DNA of 64,000 nucleotides from Ascaris suum. Lineage: Eukaryota > Nematoda > Chromadorea > Rhabditida > Ascarididae. Below are positions 38,601-47,100 of the stretch, piece after piece. Each line of letters begins with the position of its first letter. Position 1 is the stretch's first letter. Both the position numbers and the translations under genes were made by a program. The stretch covers positions 6,276,974 through 6,340,973 of the forward strand of contig CM024182.1 in the NCBI GenBank assembly GCA_013433145.1, given 5' to 3'. Under the pieces are notes generated by a model. That model saw nothing but the letters and a program-made list of their open reading frames with translations. It had not been told where the DNA came from and did no database searches.

Positions 38601-41600
38601 CGTGCAATGTTAATGGCAATGTTTCTTTACAGCTCGCAAAGCTGTTTATATTCCCTCTGACGAGCACAGGTGAGCGGATGATAATATTTGTTATGTTCTT
38701 TTATAGAATGGGAGTTGGTTTTGATGATTTTATCGTAGCGTTCATATGTTTAACAGAATGGTTTTATGATGCTCGGTGCTTGAGGAATTTTCGGGGATAT
38801 TCGATGGATATATCTCATTAAATTATTTAAAATCTGTGAAACAGTGGAGTCCATCCCTCCGTTGTGCTTCTCCCGTCTTCATTGCTCTTCACGATATATA
38901 ACGTTTGTCTGATATTTGCCCGATATTTCGAAGCTTTTTAAAGCTTTGATTGTCAGCAATGATGTTATCGTACCAAATTTTCGGTGCAATACTGTACTCG
39001 TACTCCTTCCTCAAGAACGGTGTGACATTACTCTTTTGTCACCTTTTGCAATACCCAATGTGTTGTACTTGCGGGTACAGATTTGCTACAGTGCTGTGAA
39101 TTTGGACGGCTGGGACACCCGCGATCAAAAAGTCCATCGCCCCGCGGAGGTTTGCTGTAGCCAGTCCGTTGCCCGCGAGGGCCAGGAGCCCCCCGGGTGC
39201 CTCGCTGGCTTTCGTTTACTCTATGAGGTATATTAGAAGCGAGAATTCTGCGGTCGCAAGCTGAAAAAAAGTCACAGAATATGAGGAAACTGTGATCATT
39301 GTGTTCGAATGAGAAACGCTGAAAGGCAACGTGGCGCACATGTGTCGTCAGAGAAAGAACAGTTTATCACGCTAGATGATATAAAGGTAGTATGGACAAA
39401 GTCGAAAGGCGTAACGGAAACCCCTGACGTGATATAGAAGTACGTCTGGAATGAACGAAAACACTCCTAGCGTATCAGGAAGCTCTGCTTCATGGCGTTA
39501 GTGCAGTGCAGACCTGTAATTCATACAGCGCTCAAAGAAAATCCCATTGCTGCAGGTGTTCCGCAGTTTGCTATCTCCTCGCCTTCCCTCGTGCTTGTGT
39601 TTCCTGTTTCTGATGTCGTTGATTCTGCCTTCAGCTCTTCAAAGTCTACTGCAGCAAGTTTCCAAGAAATATTTCCTTCCGACAGGCGGGAAATAACCTT
39701 CCGTGAGCTGTTACGTATACCAAGACGCCACGCAGTTTCGGTTTTGCTGGGTGAGACGAAACCGAGCTTTGAATAAATATTGCAACGATATGCACGCCAT
39801 TGAAGCGCCTCCGTGCCATTGTGATCAGCTCAAACCTTTCCAGTTCGAAGTCAACGACAGTGAAAATTTTCAAGGCCGTTATGTCATCAGATTTGTCAGA
39901 GTTGTTGTCTCTCGTCTTCTCATCCGCCATGCACGCGCTTGACGCCGAAGTGACCCTCTGCTCAGATGGTTGCAACACGAATGGAGGTGGCAAGCAGGAA
40001 CCTTTTGGCTGGGACAGCTGAATGCTACTTGTTATGATCGGATCGATATCTCAAAAAGTTGTGAGAACCTCATCGGAAAAGCAGCCCTACGTAGCAAATT
40101 GAATAATTTGGGGCACCTGCTAACAAGTGAGCGAAAGTTCCATTCAAAGCGTAACTTTCCTTTATTCTACTGCAGTGTTCCCAAGAGGTATTCATGGAGG
40201 TCAAGCTATATGCGTTTAGAGCTGCCATATCTTATGGGCTTGGGTTTGCAAGTTAATATCATTCGAAAGGGAAACAGAAAAAATGAGATTTCACCGCAAA
40301 ACTTGCGATTAAATGTGGAAAGGGTGCCGCGCTGCTGTGCAATTAAGACGTCCATCTCTCGACATGATCCAGGATTTGTACACTTGTCTTGAACCCAAGA
40401 ACCATGTTAATAGCAAATCGTCATTCTCCCATATATTCCTCTCGCCATAAAAGAAGAGCTCGAGTTTCTCTACAGCTACGGTGGCCATCTTCATGGCCAA
40501 CTGTGTGCTCATCGGATTATCGCGATAGTTGAGACCCTCAAAGCGATCACTAGTGAGATATACGAAGAGATGCATTCGGAAGTTGAGGATGCCTGGAAAA
40601 GGTCTTTCATAGTCCTTCGCATTGCTTTGAAGACATCGGCATGTAGAATGGCCGAGGGTCTCGATCTCACGTTTCTTTTTTTCCTCCATATTTTGACTTG
40701 GCAGCAAGAAAATTCTACATTTCGCAATCATGAGTAAGCACTTGTATGTTCTTACATATATTTCGTTGATTATCTGGAATAGAAAACTCACCACACGTTC
40801 TCAAACAAACAATTCGTCCCACACGCTACAAGGCGACGACACTTCGACATTCAGCTTTCAAAGTTGTAACTCTAAAAGCGCGGTAATCGTGCTGCGAATC
40901 TTCTTGGGATGAAGAACATTTTAGGTACGAGTGCAGTGAAAAAATGATCCCGGGTACTTGCATGTTTTGCCAAGAAATCGGTGCTGTACTGTTCTACCAC
41001 ACTACAGAAATCGGTCTGTACTGTATTTATACTCTACTTGCGAATTTTAATGCCCTATAACACTCTACTATCCTGGGTGTTAGTACAAGCACGATACAAA
41101 AAGTTACAATACCTTTTGGTGCGACGACATTATTGTTTGTCAGTCAATAATTCTTTTTGTGGTTTGCTTGCTTTACACTTGTCAAACGGGCAGGGAAAAT
41201 TTCAGCTTTTGGCTTAAATCCTCATTTTTATCTTGACTGAGGCTTGTCATTAGTTAATTGAAAAAATGTTTGGCACAGTAACAAGTAAATTGAGCCAAAA
41301 TCTGCAGTGATTCCTCAGATAATTGCTCACTACAAAACAAAGCTGGTTCTTTTTTCCCGCTGCGGGCTGCAATGTCCGGACTGGGCAGAGCTGCAATGTC
41401 CCTCTTGGAAACAGTCGAGGCACAGTTGATGTGGATGGATCAGGCGAGTTACGTGAGATTGAGTTCTACAGTGAGCTGGAGCAGCGCTTTATGGTGGAGG
41501 GATGAGGGAGAAGTTCATTAAGGCGGGAGAGAAGCCGGCTAATTGAGAACAAGAAAGAAAATAAAAAAGGCGACGGGTCACCCATCACAGAACAGAAACA

Positions 41601-43628
41601 ATTCTGTTTCCGAAGAAGGGCAATCCGAGATATATCAGAAACTATCGGTTAATAACACTTTCACCAACAATCTGAAAGTGTTTGTCGAAGGTTCTGTGCA
41701 AAAGTTGCAAAGGGAATCGAACAGAAACAAGACTTTGAACAGATAGGATTAGACTGGGGAAGTCAACAGTCGGCCAGATCCACGTGCTTACCGTACTGAT
41801 CCAGAAAACCCCAGAGTACAGGTTGCCCTTTTATTTGCTATTTGTGAACTACGAAAAAGCCTTCGATTCTGCCGAACACACCGCTCTCCAGAGATCTGTG
41901 GAAGGCGCCGCGGTATACTCTCCAACAATCTCCATCCTTTAAGAAATTCAGCGGAAATCGGCCTCTACAATTTTCACACGTGAAAGGCAAGTATCAGTAC
42001 AGGTCAAGAGAGGGGTACGACAGGAAGGTTGCATGTCCCCGCTGCTGCTCGACGAGCTAGATTGGCACAACAAGGGCGTGAACGTGGGCGGGAAAAGATT
42101 TTCGCATTTGAGGTTCGAAGATGATATTATCTTGATATCTCAAGACTTCGTCTAACCAAAAAATGGCACGTGAAAATGAGGTTAAAAAGTGCGGCGTAGG
42201 CTTACAATTCAACACTTCCAAAACGAAACTGATGACCATGCTGAAGAAAGAGGCGAGAAGATTGAAAGCGTGTGTGAATCTTTTTTTTATTTGGTTAGCT
42301 GTGCAGGAATGCGCGAGGTATGGAAGCAGATGTACGACACAAAATCAGAGAAGGTTGGAAAACCTTTTACAAGAATAAAGAGCTGCCGTGAGAAAAGGTA
42401 CCAGTGAGTCTCAAGCGGAACTGTTCGAACACAGCGTGATACCAACAGTTCTCTATAGCTCAAACCTGGACGATCACCAAGAAAGTGAGCATGCAACTGG
42501 CAATTGTAAAGAGGAGAATGGAAGGAATTATACCAGGAATCAAACTGGTCGACAGGAAAGCAGCGACTGGCTCCGAGAGGTAACAAAGGTAAAGTGCTGG
42601 GTGACCGAGGCCGGAATGAGGAAGTTTAGATGGGCGGCGAATATATCCGATGCAGAAAATGAAGATCGGGTGAAGGAATACAGAGTGCTAAAAGAGGTCG
42701 ACTTACAGAGAAATGGATGACCCATAAAAAACCAATGGATCAGGGAAGCATTGAGTTACATTTATTCGAAAAGAGTGCTGAGTTGGCTGATGTAGACAAA
42801 TAAGTAAATAAAAAAAGCAGTTTTTCTTCTGTGATTCTCATGGTGGTTAGCGTTAACTGTAGCATGGTGTCGAGCAGCGGATTTGGTGAGAGTGAAAGGT
42901 TGACTTCTCGTAATAGTTTGGCGCTTTCGGCATGCTTCAGGGCTGATGAAAATGAGGAGGAGGTGAAATGAAAGTGATTTTTGTGATTGTGGATTGTATT
43001 CTTACCCAGTTTATTGAAACATCCTTCAGTCAGCGGTTCTAATCTAAGCAAAATCGAATCCGGAATAATAAATCATTACGAAGTGAAAGGCATACCTGGA
43101 AGGGGGTGAAAAGGAACAACCTGAGGACAACCCATTAAAAAGCGATCGCGAAGAGAGGTGGGTGGAAGGTCACGGCAGATGTGATCATCACAACAGGATG
43201 ATAGGCTCCAGTAATTTGGCACTTCGTTTCTTCCATCTCTTCACACTAGAATGATGCACCTAAGCTAAGTATTTTCTCAAATAAAGTTCCGGAGAGCCAT
43301 AACATTCCAGCTGCTAATGAAAAGCGGTTGTCACGAGGATGGGTTTTATCCGAGGTTGTTATAGTAACTTGATGTTACAGCGCTTCTTATCGAGAGATCA
43401 CCGGAGAATGGAGGCAATATAGCAGTGCGGGATTATGCGGAATTAGAAAGAATATTCGTTGACGGGTCGCTGCATCCGGGTGATTTGAAGGCGGCCGTTA
43501 TCAGCTCAATAAACGCATTCTTCGAACCAGTTCGAACACATTTCGCTAGCAAACAAGCGAAGATGCTTTCTGCTGCGTTTCCTTCCATCAAGGGCGGCAA
43601 GAAGGCATCGCAGCCTCCAAGGAAATAG
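26535..43628 (+). CDS. yars-1: Double-length cytoplasmic tyrosyl-tRNA synthetase, 12 exons
   Basis: It attaches tyrosine to tRNA-Tyr (class I synthetase). The deduced protein is 715 aa and holds two fused TyrRS cores instead of the usual one. Core 1 (about residues 10-325) has YWG at 53-55, HVGY at 63-66 (HIGH motif), [11 protein letters not shown] at 177-187, GGLDQR at 198-203 and KMSSS at 236-240. Core 2 (about 385-705) has HLGF at 417-420 and KMSAS at 581-585, but the tyrosine-site residues are largely replaced, while HPGDLK (665-670) is kept. The last eight residues are basic, and there is no EMAPII-type C-terminal domain such as human TyrRS has. Exons are 26535-26630, 28000-28149, 28503-28678, 29702-29786, 30878-31086, 31999-32248, 34634-34825, 35498-35623, 36063-36259, 37293-37479, 38438-38669 and 43381-43628. 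All junction phases agree, and 2,148 nt give 715 codons plus TAG. The start is the first ATG after a strong acceptor and matches the family N terminus. Family identity is very secure; individual splice sites are by consensus. Confidence 0.93.
28000..28149 (+). CDS. yars-1: TyrRS exon 2: first active-site motif
   Basis: Codes residues 33-82. The acceptor is GATTTTAG and the donor AAG/GTGGGG, both phase 0. It contains [15 protein letters not shown], with the tyrosine-contacting Tyr53 and the HIGH-type HVGY. Confidence 0.93.
28503..28678 (+). CDS. yars-1: TyrRS exon 3: Rossmann core 1
   Basis: Codes residues 83-140 plus two bases of codon 141. It contains [19 protein letters not shown] and ends GTSYQLK. 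The donor AAAAG/GTTTGA is phase 2. Confidence 0.92.
29702..29786 (+). CDS. yars-1: TyrRS exon 4
   Basis: Codes residues 141-169, entering in phase 2 before DYTSDILRL and ending AGAEVVKQ at CAG/GTTTGT in phase 0. The acceptor TTTAAG is weaker than most, but the frame and family match are clear. Confidence 0.87.
30878..31086 (+). CDS. yars-1: TyrRS exon 5: tyrosine-binding helix, ends at KMS
   Basis: Codes residues 170-238. It carries Tyr180, Gln184, Asp187 and GGLDQR (198-203), which correspond to human Tyr166, Gln170, Asp173 and Gln188. It ends within the KMSSS loop in phase 2 (AGCAG/GTCACA). Confidence 0.93.
31999..32248 (+). CDS. yars-1: TyrRS exon 6: KMSSS loop and anticodon-binding region 1
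   Basis: Codes residues 239-322. It completes KMSSS, followed by [12 protein letters not shown]. The usual HPGDLK is replaced by [12 protein letters not shown] (307-318), a degenerate anticodon-domain motif. The donor ACG/GTCTGT is phase 0. Confidence 0.9.
34634..34825 (+). CDS. yars-1: TyrRS exon 7: linker between the two cores
   Basis: Codes residues 323-386: the end of the first anticodon-binding region, then a charged linker leading into core 2. The in-frame donor is GAG/GTTGGT in phase 0. A stronger consensus donor at 34,923 (GTAAGT) would shift the frame. Confidence 0.85.
35498..35623 (+). CDS. yars-1: TyrRS exon 8: HIGH-like motif of the second core
   Basis: Codes residues 387-428. 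[17 protein letters not shown] aligns residue for residue with the exon 2 motif, but the substrate Tyr is Val407 and the following Trp is Tyr408. The donor AGG/GTATGT is phase 0. Confidence 0.9.
36063..36259 (+). CDS. yars-1: TyrRS exon 9: Rossmann core 2
   Basis: Codes residues 429-493. [17 protein letters not shown] mirrors [16 protein letters not shown] of exon 3. It ends AHQLEP in phase 2 (AACC/GTATGT), the same place and phase as the exon 3 donor. Confidence 0.9.
37293..37479 (+). CDS. yars-1: TyrRS exon 10: degenerate tyrosine-binding helix
   Basis: Codes residues 494-556, entering in phase 2 before [17 protein letters not shown] aligns with YPLLQAMD of core 1 (Tyr to Ser525, Gln to Tyr529, Asp kept), and AGEDMR aligns with GGLDQR (Gln to Met547). 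It ends CAA/GTAACG in phase 0. Confidence 0.9.
37955..38030 (+). other. Possible unused or poison exon in TyrRS intron 10
   Basis: A good acceptor (TTATTTCCAG) and a plausible donor (AAAG/GTAGTA) bound 76 bases. Inclusion after exon 10 gives an in-frame TAA after ten codons and is not a multiple of three. Skipping it gives a seamless family match between exons 10 and 11. It is either a decoy or a regulated premature-stop exon; this is inference. Confidence 0.25.
38438..38669 (+). CDS. yars-1: TyrRS exon 11: KMSAS loop of core 2
   Basis: Codes residues 557-633. It contains [17 protein letters not shown] and [11 protein letters not shown], matching the family region after the KMSKS loop. The donor ACAG/GTGAGC is phase 1. 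Confidence 0.9.
40309..40794 (-). other. Unidentified 161-codon antisense open frame in TyrRS intron 11
   Basis: The longest single open frame in the window. It opens with GTG codons, not ATG, and the + strand opposite it is also open for about 90 codons. Its composition is balanced (M, R, L, E, Y, W) with no motif I can name. It may be a fragment of an unknown mobile element or a retrocopy. No homology is claimed. Confidence 0.2.
41570..42720 (+). mobile_element. Decayed RTE-type non-LTR retrotransposon (reverse transcriptase)
   Basis: Reading across frames on the + strand recovers reverse-transcriptase motifs in order: [16 protein letters not shown] (about 41,607), [20 protein letters not shown] (about 41,820), [15 protein letters not shown] (about 42,003) and [12 protein letters not shown] (about 42,108; the family YADD/FADD active site is changed to FEDD). 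Near the end RKFRWAA (about 42,620) resembles the C-terminal RRWAGH-type motif. There are several frameshifts and stops, so the copy is dead. The endonuclease half is not recognisable. It lies in the same orientation as the host gene, within intron 11. Confidence 0.8.
43381..43628 (+). CDS. yars-1: TyrRS exon 12: terminal exon, HPGDLK
   Basis: Codes residues 634-715, entering in phase 1 after [19 protein letters not shown] matches the anticodon-domain motif of ordinary TyrRS. The protein ends in a basic tail ([12 protein letters not shown]) and TAG at 43,626-43,628. Confidence 0.92.
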
Positions 43629-43755
43629 AGGGATGTTTGGCAAAGTGGTTAGCAAGGGAGAAGTAATCTCTTCTTCTCAGTCAAGAAAGAAAATGATAAA
43701 TGATGGTGCTTTTGAGTGGGGAGGAGTTAGTGGCAAAGTTATAGCATTTCGAGTG

Positions 43756-43761
43756 AATAAA
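43756..43761 (+). terminator. yars-1: Poly(A) signal AATAAA for TyrRS
   Basis: A canonical AATAAA lies 128 bases after the stop codon. It is the first such hexamer downstream. Confidence 0.55.
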
Positions 43762-45985
43762 GGGGAAGAAGCGGCTGCCGTCGGAGAAAGGGCGCTTGAA
43801 GAGGTCTTTTTCAATCAGCAAGGCAGGGGAAGGAATAGGAAGATAAAGGGTTGGAAAATTGAGTGGTGACATTTTGGAGAATATGTTTCATGCATGAAAA
43901 AAAAAGAACACATTCTCCAAAAGATTGACAAATATTAATGAATTGAAATTGATTGGCACTGTTATGCAAAAAGACATATTTTTCCTTTAAAGTTCAGTTT
44001 TTTCTGATGAAACGATTATTATGTCGTTTTGTTGTGTGGCATTTACGTTCTAAGTGTTGAAAGTTTTATGATTCCCACATGTATATGACGAATTCATTGA
44101 ATGTCCTGCCAAAAAAGTCGTCTTGGGACCGTTTTTTCTTCCAAAGCTAAATTTGGATCGTTTGATGCTAAGTTCGGTCACACGTTTTATCGGTTTTGGA
44201 GACATTTTGCAATGGTCGTGTAATAAAACAGGGCTTTGTCACATTTGATTTTTTAAATTTTCGGTCCTTATTTATGAATATGTCTTGATTACATCTTGAT
44301 TTTTGAAGTTTGCTTTGAGTGCAATATTGTTACTTAATGGATCGAATTGATTGGATTTGCCTGTTTGATGAGTTTCTGGGAGGTGTGATTGCCAAACTTT
44401 TTAGTCATTGAATTTATTGATTATCATTGATAAGTGAGCATTTTCGTGCTGTATTTCTTCTGTCCTTTCAATCTTCCAATTATTCTGTAGAATCGATTTG
44501 GTTTGTTTTGATATCTTCCTGAATTTTCGAAAGACTCGGTTTGAATCGATGTTTGTTATGGATGAATGTTCCCTTAACGGATCTGTTATGTTATTGTTGG
44601 ATTTTGCGTAATTTATTGGAGCTTTTTCGTAATGCATATCGTTGAAAATTTCATGGGAAAGTTTTTCCACTTTTGTTGTTCAAAATTTCGGTATATGGTA
44701 CATTTGATTGTTTGTCGGAGTAATCACTCAACGTGGTAATAAATACGCCAGGTTCGAATCTCTTTAGCGAGGAGTGTTTTTATCATAGCTAGTTGAGATT
44801 TTAAGCGGATTTGAACACTGAGGGAGACAAGTGTCGTGAAGATATTACGGAAAAGATTTCCGATGTGAAATTCATTGCTAATCTTTAGTAGAAGAGATAT
44901 TGCATCTTGAGATAAAATCCACATAGATGATTTATTACGAATCATTCTCATAACGCTGACTGTTTTAAGCGAAAGATTTTTGCAGGACGCTATATCAGAA
45001 CGCAGTCAGTATTAGTTCTTTTCAAGCCAAAATAAGCAATTATAAAAGCTTTTCATTATTGTTGCTGTATAAACGTGATCAATACAGGTGGTTTGCAAAT
45101 GTGCATAGCGGTTGTCAATTGGCTGGTTGCTTTTGTTGTTTCTATGTTGGCGTTGTTAGTTTCTAGTCAATGAATGCTTGTTGCTGATGTTAGAACTGAC
45201 GAATATCTGCAGAATTTACACATACTTTAGAGATCAACTGGCAAATGTTCGCTAAAAATGACGGTATAATGGACGTACTGTATTGCCTATTAGTTGAAAC
45301 AGTTGAACTGACACGGCATATTAGAACCTGAAATCGCAAATATCCTTTGTGATTTATCAGTTGTTTCTCTAGATTTTTTGTGCTAATGCCTAATAATGTC
45401 GATTTTTATAGGCTTTAGTGCAAAGCGCATTCTGATGGTGTCATATTTGCGCATAAGTTTCAATCGATGCACCACAAAAACTATTGCGATAGAATTTGAT
45501 GAGCATATGCTAAACTTTCGTCTCAATTCTTCTAATCTAATTTACTATCAACTAATGATGTTCGTTACGAGTTATTAAAAGTTGAATTTGCTATGAAATT
45601 TACAATGCAAATTTTTTCTATATAATACCCAAAAAAACTTCACTTGATAATTTGCATAACTAGTATGTTGTTTAGGAGAAAAACCAAGTAACTTGAACTG
45701 TATCCTTAGAAAATTACTTCATGCGTCAAAAACGGAATATTGGGAATATTCATGGGAACTTCTTTTGCAAGGATAATGCTGGATATTGGTCACAACAAGC
45801 AATATCATTCGCTAGCAAAGTAGTTCACCGCCGTAATTCTAACGTTTCGTTTCGGTCGTGATTAGATTATTTTCGAATACAGGTAACCGTCAAGGTTATT
45901 TAGCAAAGTTCGAAACTCACACGATTGTTCGAGCCTCTCTTGGGAATGCACTCGCATTCGTTGGTTTTTGCCGATAAACCATGAG
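43762..45985. other. Intergenic DNA after TyrRS
   Basis: A T-rich region without convincing frames. A near-miss tRNA T-arm string at about 44,752 was checked and rejected. Confidence 0.45.
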
Positions 45986-45989
45986 TCTG

Positions 45990-46820
45990 CATACTGCATA
46001 CCACCTTAGGCTCCGCTCCGGAGCCATTTCCCAGTTTGTGCCTTAAGGAAGTTTCCTGGGTCCTGTTTTATCCATCATGTACAGTAGCGGTGTTCCCGGT
46101 GAAATTCTGAATAGTACCACGCTGCTTGCTGATGATCTCAAAATTTATCATCCACTGCATGATTCTGCCTACGGCTTCCATATTCTGCAAAGGGACCTTG
46201 ACGAATTTGTCAAATGATCCGGATTATGGTAATTAAATATTTCTCGTGAAGAGTCATGTGCTTCCCGTCAACTATCGCATGAATGTTTTCTCAAGTTAGG
46301 ACATGGTGTTCATGATTTTCGAGCATTACTTGACCCCAACTTCACGGAAAATTCTAGTGCCTCACTTTTGCCGAAAAATTGTCGGAAATTGCAAACTGTA
46401 TTTTCCATGTCTCGCAGCACAAGTGTATTGACCGTTACCGAAATATCTTCAAACCTAATGCCAACCCATGTTGTAATACTGCACTCCTGTATGGTCTCCT
46501 TATTTAATTTCTGATATGAGCTTGCTAGAGAATATCCAAAAACGCTTCAACCGTATTGCGTTTCAGGTTGGCAAAAGACGTTGCAGTGCCTACAATGTTC
46601 CACATAATTCCCAGTCTCGCGTTGTACGGCTCTGAAATCCACTTCCTGCCGAAATCGCTAACGTGCCCACTTCAGCTTTAAAGCTGCGGCCGAACCGTTT
46701 CGATCCACAAACTATTGCTGCTCTTACGTATTAAATGCCTATTCGCCTAAATCGTAGCTTTGTGAATTCTTACTATTCACGCCCACATATTCTGTGAGTT
46801 TTCCCACCTCGGCACGCTAA
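45990..46820 (+). mobile_element. Decayed LINE remnant (CR1/jockey-like reverse transcriptase)
   Basis: The + strand reading recovers GSFLGPVLSIMY (about 46,050), ADDLKIYHPLHDS (about 46,130; the tyrosine of YADD is missing), LQRDLDEFVK, and a C-terminal RVVRL-stop-NPLPAEIANVPTSA (about 46,620) equivalent to the RVVRLWNSLP-type end of many LINEs, with the Trp codon now TGA. Stops and frameshifts are frequent, so the copy is dead. It is followed by an AAATAA-rich tail from about 46,820, as such elements often end in simple repeats. It is clearly different from the RTE copy at 41.6 kb. Confidence 0.75.
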
Positions 46821-46849
46821 AGTAAATAAAATCTTTTAAGTTGTATAAG

Positions 46850-47100
46850 AGAAAAGTAAATATATGTGTTGATAAATAGAGAAATAAATAAGTAGATCAA
46901 CAAAAAAAATGAATAAATAAGTACATAAAGGTATTACAAATAAATAGAAGAATGTAAATAATTGGATCAAATGAAGAGTACCCCGAAACCTATGCAGTGT
47001 GTCTAGAAAATTTTTGAAGAGGACAGTAAGTAAATAACTAAACAAATAATTAAATGAACCTATAAACGAATGCATGGAAAAGTGTATAAATAAGTAAGTA
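46850..47100 (+). repeat. Degenerate AAATAAG/AAATAAT microsatellite
   Basis: Repeated AAATAAATAAG-type units with interruptions directly after the LINE remnant. It could be the expanded tail of that element. Confidence 0.6.

Larger units (their letters stand above)
38670..43380 (+). other. TyrRS intron 11, 4.7 kb, invaded by repeats
   Basis: The largest intron of the gene. 39.1-41.3 kb is markedly less AT-rich than other introns and has many short open stretches on both strands, which look repeat-derived but are unidentified. 41.57-42.72 kb is an RTE-type LINE remnant. A short AAGTAAATAAA tail follows at about 42,802-42,815. Confidence 0.6.

Noticed and set aside
44752..44790. GGTTCGAATCTC as a tRNA T arm
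   Set aside because: The stem does not pair and no D arm or acceptor stem is found upstream.
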